Positions 48,119 through 60,328 of a DNA stretch of 64,000 nucleotides are shown here, piece by piece. The first letter of the stretch is position 1; each line of letters begins with the position of its first letter. The notes beneath the pieces were generated by a model, which was given only the letters and a program-made list of their open reading frames with translations, made no database searches and had not been told where the DNA came from. Origin of the DNA: Okapia johnstoni (Eukaryota; Chordata; Mammalia; Artiodactyla; Giraffidae); contig CM044309.1 in assembly GCA_024291935.2 (NCBI GenBank), positions 98,171,628-98,235,627 of the forward strand. The letters run 5' to 3'. A program made the position numbers and the translations under genes.

Positions 48119-48326
48119 TGCTTCCCTGGTGGCTCAGTGGTAAAGAACTTGTCTGCAATGCAGAAGACACAGGTTTGATCCCTGAGTCAGGAAGATCCCC
48201 TGGAGAAAGAAATAGCAACCCACTCCAGTATTCTTGCCTGAAAATCCCATGGACAAAGGAGGCTGGCTACAGTCCATGGGGCCACAAAAGGGTCAAACAC
48301 AGCTTAGCAACTAAACAACAACAAAT
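48119..48326 (+). mobile_element. Bov-tA SINE with (AAC)n tail
   Basis: tgcttccctggtggctcagt through gcaactaaacaacaac. It lies directly after an (AT)n run and has a small deletion near ggaggctggctac. Confidence 0.94.
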
Positions 48327-49059
48327 CATTTATATTGCCTTACTGCCTCATTTTCTTTGTGATTACTTTTATTAGGAATTCACTGTATTTGTGGGAAATC
48401 CTTGTGACCAAGACTGAAGTTCTGTTTCTTCAGAGAGCCTTAGATTTGTCCCTGCAACTCTGGCAATGCATAATTGCTTCATGGGCTCCCTTAAACCTTA
48501 TTCTCCCGGGATTGTCAGCCCACATAGGTAATAGGAATTTGGACCACAAAATCGCATGAGCACCAACTTGTGGGTAAAATTCTGAAATCCAAATCTAAGA
48601 CTGACAAGCTTTGAACAGTCTATCTTCGCAAATGACTACTTTTCCATTTTACTTATTTTTCCAGGTTCACTCTTTTCACTGCTTGAATCTCAGCTTTATA
48701 TGTGATCCCTGACTTGATCTTTTCACTTTGTGTGGGCTCTGGGCACACAAGTGTTATTAAAATCAAAGCTCTATATTAAGGGATGTACACCTTTTCCCAG
48801 AGAAGCCATGGACTTTATTTCACTTATTACTGTGGATTTATGCTTTCTGTTTGCTTCCTGCCTCTAAGGATTACTCTGATTTTATTGCTAGCTCAGACGT
48901 GCATTTTAAACTTTTCTTTATAAAATGATATTCAACATTTTCTGGCATTTTTTTGAGTAGCAGGTTTGGGGTATCTGTTCTGACATACTGCTGAATATGA
49001 TATAGTCTCATCTTGTTTTTGTCAGGGCCTTACCTGATATCATTGCCCAAATTATTCTA
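48327..49059. other. No gene recognised
   Basis: Unassigned sequence; the short ORF at 48335-48559 has no domain. Confidence 0.45.
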
Positions 49060-49480
49060 ATGGTGAAACAAATCCGCCACGTCTCCTTGTCAATCTCTCT
49101 GTGATCATTAGTGCTTTCACAAAGTATTTCCAGCTCTTTAACTTTCATGTGCAGGGTAGGAAGACTTGCCATCAATTTGAAGGTAGAATTAGCCTTATAG
49201 CTTTATTTGGCTGCTGAAATGTGAGTGAAAGTGAAGTGTGTCACTTCTGCCTTGAAAATTTCAGAGACAGCCCATGATTCAGTGCATCCTGCTCCCGTAG
49301 CTTCAAGGGGCAAGTACAGGTCAAGGTAAAGCCTTTTCCCAGGTGAGTCCCTGAGGGATTTTGATGACCTGGGACAGTCCCTCCCATGTGAACCTGCATT
49401 AGAAATTCAGGCTGTATAAGATATTCTTTTGTTATCTCGAGCCACTAAGATTTGGAGTTTTTGATATTATAGCCTACATG
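49060..49480 (+). other. Ancient LTR-like repeat, family unassigned
   Basis: Contains gctgaaatgtgagtgaaagt and ends tcgagccactaagatttgga followed by atattatagcctac, like the block ending at 45345. Only the 3' end pattern is convincing. Confidence 0.4.
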
Positions 49481-50279
49481 AGCCATTCTCTTGGCTCTAC
49501 AGTCAACTATCATTACCTTTTCGGCTCAGTCCAGTACTTACTATTTCATGGTTTCTTCCCTGATGTTGCTCGAAAAAGGAGTCACTCCTCCCTGTACTAC
49601 ACTTATAAAAATAGCTATAAAAATGAATAATAGTGTAGTATTAGTAAGTTGTGTTGAGGCTTTTACTCACATTATCTCACCTTATATCACCACAGAATTA
49701 TGAAGATGTATATTATCTCACTTGTACTTTATTTATCTTTATTTTATTTATTTAGTGGGAAATAAAAGGCTTTAAGAAATTGATGAACACACATATTGCT
49801 CATGTGATCTTTATCATAATTCTACTGAGATTACAATGATTGGTTTATTCATCTTTTATCCCAGTTAAAATTAGAGCATCTATTAATTTCATATCCACCG
49901 GTCTCAGCCCATTGGGATGGATACAGTTAGTGCTCAATTCTTAAGTTTTTTTCCTAATTAAAGATATACATGAAAAGTTAAAGATGAAAGAAAATATAAT
50001 AGATAATATAACAAATACTGTTACATGTACCACTCTGAGAAAGTCTTGATAGGGATTTGGTTTTTCTCCTTATGCTTTTCCCATTCATATAGAACGTGTA
50101 GATTGTTGACAGAATATTCTGTGTGCACATTTATAGATTGAATTTCATGTTTAAATTCAAATATTAAGTGCTCCATAGTCTTGACATCTATATTAACAAT
50201 TAAATACAATGCAGTCTTATGGGTAAATCCACAGTTTATTTCACATTTCCTGTGATATTATTTTCATCTATTTTTAATT
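49481..50279. other. No gene recognised; weak MIR-like patch
   Basis: 49650-49760 weakly resembles MIR (ttactcacattatctcacct). Otherwise unique AT-rich. Confidence 0.4.
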
Positions 50280-51150
50280 CAAAAAATAGTCATTGAGCTT
50301 CTCTTGTACTCCATGTACTTTTCCAGACACTGGACATAAGGGCAAAAACCAAAAACAAACAAACAAAAAATCCCTGCTCTCGTGGGATTTGTTTTCTAGT
50401 TGGAGGAAATGGATAATAAATCAATAAATATATAACCTAATATAAGCACTAAGAAGAATTAAAGTGGAGTAAAGTGAAAGATGGATAATTCTCTATTTTA
50501 GAAAGCTTTCTTAAAGATGCTTTTTTGATGAGGTGATAATGTTTTGGAGAAGAGTGGAAGGAAGTGAGAGGTAAAGCAGCCTGGTTATTGAGGGAAGAGA
50601 GTTCCAGACAGATGCAACAGCAAGTGCAAAGTCAAATCCTGAGGAAGATGCTTGGTACCTCAAGAGGCACCTCAAGAGGCACCAAGGAAATAAGAGACTG
50701 GAGGAATCCAGTGAATAAGAAGATCTTTAGGGATCAGATAAAAGCAGTATCGGGGTCCCAGATTGTATAAGCCAGAGTTGTTTCTGAATTTTTTGAGTTT
50801 GTAGGGAAATAATTGAATTATTTTGATTAAAAAAAGTTATGATTAGCTATATATGTTGACAGAATTTCTCCAGTTGCTCTGTAAAGATAATCTGGGGTGG
50901 GGAAATCAAAATGTAAATAGGGAGACCGGTTAGAGACCACTGCAGGGTTCAGGCAAGAGAGGACTGTGGCTCAGAGCAGAGTGGTAGCAGTTTAAGTGGT
51001 AAGATATAGATGGTTTGATTATTTGTGGTATATTTTGAAGGAAGAGCCAATATGATTTCCTGATAGATTATGTGACAAGTATGAGAGACAGAGTTAAGGC
51101 TGCTCCTTAGCATTCTTTGGCTTTGATTTACAATGTACAATAAGATTTCC
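50280..51150 (+). other. Ancient mammalian interspersed repeat, family unassigned
   Basis: The order of blocks is one I recognise from many mammalian loci but cannot name: aaaaatccctgctctcgtgg, then gagagttccagacagatgca, caacagcaagtgcaaagtca, then ggcaagagaggactgtggct and gtggtatattttgaaggaag. A 12-bp tandem duplication, acctcaagaggc, lies at 50657-50680. Confidence 0.5.
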
Positions 51151-51989
51151 AAATTATCTAAAATAAATTACACCTCAGTGAATGCCTTGTGTATATTTGT
51201 ATGTATCTCTTAGAGATATCTCCTTTCCTTAGAATATTTCCCTAGAGGAATAATAACCTATCATGGGGAGATTTTTAAGAAATCACTTGTAAAACCATTG
51301 GTACACAATGACTGTTGTAGAGACATCTCTTTGATAACATTTACGTTAGGTTCCATATCTGTTTGTTACTTTGTGAGTTGGATTCATTCGTTCATTCTCA
51401 TGTGTATGTTTGTGTGCATGTGGATGTGGGTATTAAAACAGTAGTGTATGACTATAAAGTGATGAATTTGCAATTATTATATTTTCAGACAAATTTAAAA
51501 TATGTTCTCATGCAATTTTCAGGCCATCTCTTCTTTCCAATGCATATGTAATTTTATTTTGACTTCCTCATTGGTCCATTTATGTAAACTAATGTTTAAA
51601 AATCTCCAAAAGTTATGTTTTTTTTTTTTTATTATTTTTGTATTAACTAGTTGTACTGAAAATTCAGATATATGGTCTGTATAATTTCATAAGTAAGTCC
51701 TTTGTGACAGCCTTGTCTGTTTTTTTTTAATCCAAAGATTCTGTTAGCCATAGTGATCTAAGTCCAGTGTTAATATATATGAACTCTAATTTTCCATCAA
51801 ATATTAAGTGCTGCTTCAGGTTTATTAGTTAATGGCGGGGCACTCCAGACAAATGAATTCTGCTTATTTTGAACTCAAACCTGTCATCTTCCAGCTGAAA
51901 AAATGCCCTGCTATTCATACTATCTATGAGAAGTCCTTTTAAACTTACTAGGGAAAAAAGCCCTTAAAGCCTCTCTTCCACTACTGTGG
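51151..51989. other. No gene recognised
   Basis: AT-rich; T-runs near 51619 and 51720. Immediately upstream of the long BovB. Confidence 0.5.
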
Positions 51990-54862
51990 GCAGGAATCCC
52001 TTAGAAGAAATGGAGTAGCCATCATGGTCAACAAAAGAGTCCGAAATGCAGTACTTGGATGCAATCTCAAAACGACAGAATAATCTCTGTTTGTTTCCAA
52101 GGCAAACCATTCAATATCATGGTAATCCAAGCCTATGCCCCAAGCAGTAACGCTGAAGAAGCTGAAGTGGAGCAGTTCTATGAAGACCTACAAGACCTTT
52201 TAGAACTAACACCGCAAAAAGATGTTGTTTTAATTACAGGGGACTAGAATGCAAAAGTAGGAAGTCAAGAAACACCTGGAGTAACAGGCAAATTTGGCCC
52301 TGGAGTACAAAATGAAGCAGGGCAAAGGCTAATAGAGTTTTGCCAAGAGAACGCACTGATCATAGCAAACACCCTCTTCGAACAACACAAGAGAAGACTC
52401 TACACATGGACATCACCAAATGGTCAACATCAAAATCAGATTGATTATATTCTTTGCAGCCAAAGATGGAAAAGCTCTATAGAGTCAGCAAAAACAAGAC
52501 TGGGAGCTGATTGTGGCTCAGATCATGAACTCATTGTTGCCAAATTCAGACTTAAATTGAAGAAAGTAGGGAAAACCACTAGACCATTCAGGTATGGCCT
52601 AAATCAAATCCCTTATGACTATGCAGTGGAAGTGAGAAATAGATTTAAGGGACTAGAACTGATAGACAGAATGCCTGATGAGCTATGGACGGAGGTTCAT
52701 GACATTGTACAGGAGACAGGGATCAAGACCATCCCCATGGAAAAGAAATGCAAAAAAGCAAAATGGCTGTCTGAGGAGGCCTTAGAAATAGCTGTGAAAT
52801 GAAGAGAAGTGAAAAGCAAAGGAGAAAAGGAAAGATATTCCCATTTGAATGCAGAGTTCCAAAGAATAGCAAGGAGAGATAAGAAAACCTTCCTCAGTGA
52901 TCAGTGCAAAGAAATAGAGGAAAACATCAGAAAGGGAAAGACTAGAGATCTCTTCAAGAAAATTAGAGATACCAAGGGAATATTTCATGCAAAGATGGGC
53001 TCAATAAATGACAGAAATGGTAGGGACCTAACAGAAGCAGAAGATATTAAGAAGAAGTGGCAGGAATACACAGAAGAACTGTACAAAAAAGATCTTCTTG
53101 ACCCAGATAATTATAGTCGTCTGATCACTCACCTAGAGCCAGACATCCTGGAATGTGAAGTCAAGTGGGCCTTAGAAAGATCACTATGAAGAAAGCTAGT
53201 GGAGGTGATGGAATTCCAGTTAAGCTATTTCAAAGCCTGAAAGATGATGCTGTGAAAGCGCTGAACTCAATGTGCCAGCAAATTCAGAAAACTCAGCAGT
53301 GGCCAAAGGACTGGAAAAGGTCAGTTTTCATTCCAATCCCAAAGAAAGGCAATGACAAAGAATGCTCAACCTACCGTACAATTGCACTCATCTCACATGC
53401 AGTTCACGGGGTCGCTAAGAGTTGGACACAACTGAGTGACTTTACTTTCACTTTTCACTTTCATGCATTGGAGAAGGAAATGGCAACCCACTCCAGTGTT
53501 CTTAACTGGAGAATCCCAGGGTGGGGGAGCCTGGTGGGGTGCTGTCTATGGCGTCACACAGAGTCAGACACGACTGAAGCGACTTAGCAGCAGCAGCAGC
53601 ACATGCTAGTAAAGTAATGTTCAAACTTCTCCAAGCCAGGCTTCAGCAATACGTGAACCATGAACTTCCAGATGTTCAAGCTGGTTTTAGAAAAGGCAGA
53701 GGAACCAGAGATCAAATAGCCAACATCCACTGGATCATCGAAAAAGCAAGAGAGTTCCAGAAAAACAACTATTTCTGCTTTATTGACTAGCCAAAGCCTT
53801 TGACTGTGTGGATCACAATGAACTGTGGAAAATTCTTCAAGAAATGGGAATACCATACCACCTTATCTGCCTCTTGAGAAACCTGTATGCAGGTCTGGAA
53901 GCAACAGTTAGAACTGAACATGGAACAACAGACTGGTTCCAAATAGGAAAAGGAGTACATCAAGTCTGTATATTGTCATCCTGCTTATTTAACTTATATG
54001 TGGAGTACTTCATGAGAAATGCTTGGCTGAAAGAAGCACAAGCTGGAATCAAGATTGCTGGGAGAAATATCAATAACCCCACATATGCAGATGACACCAC
54101 CCTAATGGCAGAAAGTGAAGAACTAAAAAGCCTCTTGATGAAAGTGAGAAAGGAGAGTGAGTGAAAAAATTGGCTTAAAGCTCAACGTTCAGAAAACTAA
54201 GATCATGGCGTCCGGTCCCATCACTTCATGGGAAATAGATGGGGAAACAGTGGAAACAGTGTCAGACTTTATTTTTCTGGGCTCCAAAATCACTGCAGAT
54301 GGTGGCTGAAGCCATGAAATTAAAAGACGCTTACTCCTTGGAAGGAAGGTTATGACTAACCTAGATAGCATATTAAAAAGCAGAGACATTACTTTGCCAA
54401 CAAAGGTCCATCTAGTCAAGGCTATGATTTTTCCAGTAGTCATGTATGGATGTGAGAGTTGGACTGTGAAGAAAGCTGAGCACCGAAGAATTGATGCTTT
54501 TGAACTGTGGTGTTGGAGAAGACTCTTGAGAGTCTCTTGGACTGCAAGGAGATCCAACCAGTCCATCCTAAAGGAGATCAGTCCTGGGTGTTCATTGGAA
54601 GGACTGATGTTGAAGCTGAAACTCCAATACTTTGGCCACCTCATGAGAAGAGCTGACTCATTGTAAAAGGCCCTGTTGCTGGGAAGGATTGGGGGCAGGA
54701 GCAGAAGGGGACGACAGAGGATAAGATGGCTGGATGGCATCACCTGACTCAATGGACATGAGTTTGTGTAAACTCCGGGAGTTGATGATGGACAGGGAGG
54801 CCTGGTATGCTGCGATTCATGGGGTCGCAAAGAGTCAGGGACGATGAGCGACTGAACTGAAC
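51990..54862 (+). pseudogene. BovB ORF2-like endonuclease/reverse transcriptase, inactivated
   Basis: The order is that of an RTE-class polyprotein. The APE-type endonuclease region comes first (about 52000-52550: a GD-NAKVG site with a stop for the tryptophan, QIDYILC, SDHEL). A basic linker follows (52550-53190), then RT motif A (near 53790), motif B (near 53950, degraded), motif C YADDTTLM (near 54085), and a C-terminal region with MYGCESW. Visible lesions are a stop at 52244-52246, a stop at 52800-52802, a frameshift near 53170, the SINE at 53401, a one-base loss near 53788 (motif A), an insertion near 54160, a TGA near 54308 and a TAA near 54664. The element once cut and copied its own RNA into DNA and probably served SINEs; this copy is dead. 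Confidence 0.92.
53401..53599 (+). mobile_element. Bov-A2 SINE inside BovB
   Basis: 5'-truncated in the first monomer (agttcacggggtcgctaaga) and ending in (AGC)n. The TSD cacatgc is at 53394-53400 and 53600-53606. The BovB reading continues directly across the duplicated site. Confidence 0.95.
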
Positions 54863-54869
54863 TGAATTG

Positions 54870-55276
54870 AACTCCATGCTTATTATTTCTGGGTATCCAT
54901 CATGGATTCATTTTGGCTTTAACATATGGAAAAAAGACATTGGAGAAATGGGAAACAATTTTTCCAAACTAATAGAAACCTCTTTCCAATTAAAAAAGAA
55001 AGAAACTCCTTGTGACGCAACTGAATAAGATGTAAGAGAAAATAAAGCAAAAACAATCAAAGATTTTGAGCAAAATGGAAACAATGAGACATTATGACGT
55101 AAAAGTTCTCTGTGTGGAAAAAAGTCACCATTTTGCTTTTTCCAGGGAATATTACATCATCCAGAGCCATGGTGCTGTAGTCCTCGCTTGATTGTAATCA
55201 AGGAATCCCCATTCACAAGAGAGGAGTAATCACCTTACTGGTGATCATGGAGGACAGAAACCTTTGAACCCCTTCC

Positions 55277-55278
<2 letters not shown>
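54870..55278. other. No gene recognised
   Basis: Unique sequence between the BovB and the microsatellite. Confidence 0.5.

Positions 55279-55328
<50 letters not shown>
55279..55328 (+). repeat. (GT)25 microsatellite
   Basis: Fifty uninterrupted bases of GT. Pure dinucleotide runs of this length are usually polymorphic. Confidence 0.98.
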
Positions 55329-55330
<2 letters not shown>

Positions 55331-55340
55331 CAGAAAAATT

Positions 55341-56086
55341 CTACCCAGTTTCATTCTTTCACCTTCCTTTTTCTTGCTCAATGTCTATTTTATACGGTGG
55401 CATTTCTCCGTACTCTTCTGAGAGGGCACTATCTACCCAGTTTCATTCTTTCACCTTCCTTTTTCTTGCTCAATGTCTATTTTATACGGTGGCATTTCTC
55501 CGTACTCATCTGAGAGGGCACTATCTACCCAGTTTCATTCTTTCACCTTCCTTTTTCTTGCTCAATGTCTATTTTATACGGTGGCATTTCTCCGTACTCG
55601 TCTGAGAGGGCACTATCTACCCAGTTTCATTCTTTCACCTTCCTTTTTTCTTGCTCAATGTCTATTTTTATACGGTGGCATTTCTCCGTACTCTTCTGAG
55701 AGGGCACTATCTACCCAGTTTCATTCTTTCACCTTCCTTTTTCTTGCTCAATGTCTATTTTATACGGTGGCATTTCTCCGTACTCTTCTGAGAGGGCACT
55801 ATCTACCCAGTTTCATTCTTTCACCTTCCTTTTTCTTGCTCAATGTCTATTTTATGCGATGGCATTTCTCCATACTCTTCTGAGAGGGCACTATCTACCC
55901 AGTTTCATTCTTTCACCTTCCTTTTTCTTGCTCAATGTCTATTTTATACGGTGGCGTTTCTCTGTACTTGTCTGAGAGGGCACTATCTACCCAGTTTCAT
56001 TCTTTCACCTTCCTTTTTCTTGCTCAATGTCTATTTTATACGGTGGCATTTCTCCGTACTCGTCTGAGAGGGCACTATCTACTCAG
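55341..56086 (+). repeat. Minisatellite: eight 92-bp units
   Basis: Units begin ctacccagtttcattctttc at 55341, 55433, 55525, 55617, 55711, 55803, 55895 and 55987, with a partial ninth start at 56079. Seven units are 92 bp and the fourth is 94 bp because of two single-T insertions. Units differ by only a few substitutions, mostly at the tccgtactc(t/a/g)tctgag site. 92 is not a multiple of three, so a reading frame passes through successive frames and ends at a TGA in the third; the ORFs over it are artefacts. Confidence 0.98.
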
Positions 56087-57105
56087 AAAACCACTGCAAA
56101 GACTTCCAGGCGGTTTCATCTGTTAACTCATTTTGGAAAGTTTTTGCTTGTTGAATGGTTCCACTTAGGCGAGAACAGCTACTATACGAGCTTATCTTCT
56201 TATGGTGTCACTGTTGGGATGAATCCCAGGAATGGTGGATTTCTGCTTTTTGTTCCTACCAATGCTGGGAGGAGTCTCTGTTACGTTGGCTTGCTGCATG
56301 TGGAAGACATCACTCCTAGACAGCGCCCTGCTGATATGTTGGATTTCTGCTCCATGTGTCCACTAGCCTCCCGGGTTATAACATGATCTTCTGCACTTAC
56401 AGTGAAAAGAATAACTAATTATGCCTACAAGACTAGTGAAAGGATTTCCAGAACAAATGATATTTGAACTGGCTTTTTATAGAATGAATTACAATCTGCT
56501 ATGTGGAGAAGGGCAAGGGAAGGATTTTCAGGTTATAGGGAAAACATCTGCAAAAGCTGGATTCCAAGCTAAATATTTCCATATTCAAAGCCAAGTATGC
56601 AATGATACCTCTGGAATGCTGAATTTATATGACTTTCCAAAGCAGAATTTACATACCCGGTCAGAGTTTTTATATGGTGGTGTCAAACTAAGTTTACATG
56701 ATTGTATTTTTTAAGGATGATAATTGTGGTATCCTAATCACTGGAGTCATCAGCAAGCTTTATGTCAATTTCTATATATTTCCCCACAGTCTACAGAGTC
56801 CACTCATCAAAACACTAGCAATTGTATTTTAGAAGTAGTTTTGCTTCTTCTGTAAAGAGGGTTGAGTCCTCCAGTGATGCAGCAATGAAGATAAACAGTA
56901 AACTCTGAATATTCTGTTTTTAGTTTAGTGCCCACTCATGCTCTAGGGCCTGATTCTCAGCCAGATGACTTGGGTTTCTTTTCAACTTTATTCTTCTCAG
57001 TCCTATTTTGAAGGATTCATTCAATAATTGAGTTCTATCCGAAAATCCCACTAACTCTGCCTTGCATTCTGTAACACTCCACAACCAGTACTTTGTTGTT
57101 TGTTT
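56087..57105. other. No gene recognised
   Basis: Unique, somewhat GC-richer near 56100-56400. ORFs at 56027-56386 (starting in the minisatellite) and 56421-56714 show no domain, splice context or start context. Confidence 0.45.
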
Positions 57106-57475
57106 AATTCTGTCAAGGGCCAAATAGTAAATATTTTAGGTCTTGTTGGCCATAGGTCTCTGTCACAACTACTCAACTATGCCATTGTGGTGCAAAAGCA
57201 ACTATTGAAAACAAGAAAAAGAATAGGCATGACTGTGTTGCATTAAAACTTTCTTTAGGGATTTCTCTGGTGGTCTGGTGGCTGGGAATCTATCTTGCAA
57301 TGCGGAAGATGAGGGTTTGATTGCTGGTCAGGGAACTAAGACCCCACATTCCTCAGAGCAACTAAGTCCGTACCACAACTAGAGAGTCTCAGCACCAAAC
57401 TAGTACCTAAGGCAGCCAAATATATATTTTTTAAAAACTTTATTTATGAAAAGAGGCAGTAACCCAGATGTGGCC
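57106..57475 (+). mobile_element. hAT-type MER element split by a CHR SINE
   Basis: gtcaagggccaaatagtaaa, then attttaggtcttgttggcca, then ctctgtcacaactactcaac, and after the SINE aaaaactttatttatgaaaa. A related copy in the opposite orientation is at 58984-59205. Non-autonomous; no transposase. The exact family was not named. Confidence 0.65.
57257..57434 (+). mobile_element. CHR-type tRNA SINE
   Basis: agggatttctctggtggtct head, then ggtcagggaactaagacccc and gagcaactaagtccgtacca, typical of CHR and not Bov-tA. aaaactttctt before and aaaaactttattt after look like a decayed TSD within the hAT element. Confidence 0.8.
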
Positions 57476-57701
57476 AAATGGCTATAATTTCTGTCTCTTT
57501 TCTAGACCTTCCTCAGTTTTATTCTCAAGGCCTGCTTGGACTCAGCTGAATTTATTACAGTTGGTATCTCACACTTGATCTCATCATGTTGACTTCATCC
57601 TTAGACTATTACCTATCTCCCATTATGTTATGCTCAAAAAAATATTTCTTATTATTTCTGTACTCAAGCAGCATGGCTAACTTTGCTTCCCAAACACTGT
57701 G

Positions 57702-58014
57702 CAGTTCAGTTCAGTTACTCAGTCATGTCTGACTCTTTGAGACCCCATTGACTGCAGCATGCCAGGCTTCCCTGTCCATCACCAACTCCTGGACCTTGCT
57801 CAAACTCATATCCCTAGAGTCGGTGATGCCACCCAACCATCTCATCCTCTGTCGTCCCCTTCTCCTCCTGCCATCAGTCTTTCCCACCCTCAGAGTTTTT
57901 TCCAAGGAGTCAGTTCTTGGCATCAGGTGGCCAAATTATTGGCCTTTAAGCTTCAGCATCATTCCTTCCAGTGAATATTCAGGACTGATTTCCTTTAGGA
58001 TGGACTGGTTGGAT
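57702..58014 (-). mobile_element. BovB LINE, 3' end
   Basis: Complement of the last ~310 bp: cagttcagttcagttactca (tail) to ttaggatggactggttggat. It is 5'-truncated; the encoded [12 protein letters not shown] tail of the RT is still readable on the minus strand. Confidence 0.94.
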
Positions 58015-58131
58015 GTGCTATTGATCCTAATTACCATGTGAAATTGAGAACAGTTAATGTTGCAAGAGCTCAGGAAACTGTTTATGAAGGTCAGAAGAAT
58101 TCTGAAGGTGATGGGAATTAACAGATAATAA

Positions 58132-58370
58132 ATCTAATACTTAAGTGTTTACTATGTGTTAGACACTAATTGAGTGTTTACATAGAAAACACATTTCATC
58201 CTCACAATGATAGTTTGAGTTATTATCCTCTCTATTTAAAGGAAGAGGGAACTGAAACAGATTAAAGAAGCATCCTTCCCAACACCAAACAGCTGGTAAC
58301 AGGTGGAGCCAGCACATAGACTCAGGCTTTCCAGCTCCAGAATCAGCATTCTTACCCACTGCACTCTTCT
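58132..58370 (+). mobile_element. MIR SINE, nearly full length
   Basis: gtgtttactatgtgttagac, then catttcatcctcacaatga, then the gaggg-aactgaaacag core, ggagccagcacatagactca, and attcttacccactgcactct. Confidence 0.85.
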
Positions 58371-58642
58371 GAGAGGTGGTAGAACAAGAGAGAAAATTCT
58401 CTGGGTGGAAATGATCAGCACTCAGCAGCCAATCAAATGTAGTGAGAGCTCAAGAAGACAAACTGAATCATTTAACTGGAATATTAGAGAAAACAGAATA
58501 TTTGTTGATGTCAGTTTTTCAATTATTTTGTGAACAGTTTTGTATGAATTTCAAAGTAGATTTCTCACAGACAGAAGTAATTACTTAGGCCTTATTAGAA
58601 AGTTTCTAGCAGAAATACCATCTTAAAATAATTTTAGTCTAT

Positions 58643-58785
58643 CAGTGCTTCTCAAAACACATATACAGATGAATCATTTTGGGATCTTATTGATATGCAG
58701 ATTCTCAGTCAGTAGGTCAGGGGTGGGGGCTGAGAGTGTACATTTTTAACCAGCTCCTGGGCTGGGCTGCATTCTCAGGTCTGTG
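58643..58785 (+). mobile_element. MER5A (hAT-Charlie) fragment
   Basis: cagtgcttctcaaaacacat at the left terminal repeat, then cagattctcagtcagtaggt, caggggtgggggctgagagt and the ccagctcctgggctg block. The right terminal repeat is lost. Confidence 0.75.
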
Positions 58786-58983
58786 ACCTGTGCAGTTACA
58801 CAAAGGCTTCACACTTAATTTAATGCTCTTCTATTAGCATTCTAATTTTCATAGTAACTTAGGAACAAAGTGTCAGCCACTTTTATTTTGCTTTAAGCCT
58901 CAGTCTATGTAATTTGTCCTGCTCTTAAGGAATGCTGCTACTGGTGGGCTGTGAACCATACTTGGAGCTGAAAATGTCCAGTG

Positions 58984-59205
58984 CAGGAGTTTGCCAACCA
59001 TGGTTCACTGGGCAGATTTGGCCAGCTGCCTGTTCTTGTAAATAAAGTTTTATTGGAACATAACCACACCCAAGTATTTATAGTCAGATATGGCTGTTTT
59101 TGAGCTACAGCATATGTTAAGCAGCTGTGACTAATAGAAGAGAGGGCTGTCAAAATCTAAAATATTTACTATCTGGTCCTTTATGGAAAGTTTGCTGACC
59201 TCTGG
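58984..59205 (-). mobile_element. hAT-type MER element
   Basis: caggagtttgccaaccatgg at one end and tttgctgacctctgg at the other form degenerate terminal repeats. Internal aaataaagttttattggaac and aaaatatttactatctggtc are the complement of the element at 57106. Confidence 0.75.
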
Positions 59206-59324
59206 TCTAGCAGTTGATATTAGAGGTTATAGAATAAGGAATAATATAGAAAATAGTTTTCTAATACTTAGAATAATTTGATTTACTTTTTTTTCAACAA
59301 GGCATTTTTAACATTTTCACCTCA

Positions 59325-59450
59325 CTTTCTCTCATAATACCCCTGGAGGTACATGTTATATTGTTATTTGCATCTGTTGAAAACGGGTTCAGAGAGCTTC
59401 ACATACTTGTCCAGAAGCATGAAATAGTCTACTAAAAAGACCAGACTCTT
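59325..59450 (+). mobile_element. MIR SINE, diverged
   Basis: cccctggaggtacatgttat, then aaacgggttcagagagcttc and acttgtccagaagcatg, in MIR order. Confidence 0.5.
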
Positions 59451-60328
59451 CCCACTTTTTCTCCTCTATTCGCATGCTCTATTTTTCTTTGATAGTTTTA
59501 GAGCATTTTTTTTTTTCTAAGTAGAAGATAGAACTACTTCTAGTTTTTTGAGACAAGAACATCATTTTTATACAGTAATTCAGTTGTTATCAAATTGCAT
59601 TCCACACGGCACTAGGTCCTCCTACAAATAGTTCAGAGACTGTGGAAAATGGATAAGGCTCAGAGTGTAGACAAGCAGATCCAGAATACTTGACTAAAAT
59701 TCCAGGGAGGACCTCTGTGTTTGAAGAAATCTTTCCATATGAAATTGTTTTTAAACACTGCTTTAATAATTACTATCCCTTTTTGTTTTGTTGCTTAAAC
59801 CACTTTAAATTCCCTGGAAACATCTGCTTTTCTCCCCTCCCTGCCCCTCCCTCAAACAATGTAACAGCACTCTATTAAAATTTGGAACACCATTATCTTT
59901 AACAAAGTTGATTATCTGTGAATCATGTTGCTCAGCATGACTACATTAAAGCATTATGCAAATCGGGTCAATTATTTCTTCCTTTTTGTATATGAAGGGA
60001 GGATTGTTTAGTTAGAAGTAATGGTGGGGATTGATTAGGCATTATATCCTGTTATACCACAATAATAATTAAGAGAGTGGTTGAAATGCTTACCAATATA
60101 TGACAGAAAGACATTTTTAACAAATAATGTTGAAAATCTCAAATTAAAAAAAAATGAATATCATATGGTTTTAGGGCTCTATCTAGGGAAAACATGAGAC
60201 TAAATATGACTATGGAAAATACTGTATTTGGTTTCAATAAAGACAGTAGATTCCCATTTCATTTTTTTTTTATAAGAAATACCTAGTCAAGAAGAAAATG
60301 AACTTTATGAATTAGGACTTCAAGATGG
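59451..60328. other. No gene recognised
   Basis: AT-rich unique sequence; the ORF at 59690-59878 has no domain. Confidence 0.5.

Larger units (their letters stand above)
51990..54869 (+). mobile_element. BovB LINE, longest copy in window
   Basis: Begins within the endonuclease region (tgtgggcaggaatcccttag) and ends gactgaactgaactgaattg. It carries a Bov-A2 SINE at 53401-53599. 5'-truncated by several hundred bases relative to a full BovB; no clear TSD. Confidence 0.95.

Noticed and set aside
54189..54830. 213-codon minus-strand ORF
   Set aside because: Antisense shadow of the BovB C-terminal RT region; the sense strand carries the recognisable motifs.
55341..56086. CRISPR-like regular repeat array
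   Set aside because: There are no spacers; units are directly adjacent 92-bp copies, in a mammalian genome. It is a minisatellite.
55264..56126. Overlapping ORFs of 63-136 codons with repeating residues such as SILYGGISPYSSERALSTQF
   Set aside because: They are produced by a 92-bp tandem repeat read in rotating frames. The unit is not a multiple of three and the ORFs end at a stop in the third frame.
56087..56714. Possible diverged coding sequence after the minisatellite
   Set aside because: ORFs are open for at most 119 codons, begin in repeat DNA, and show no recognised motif.
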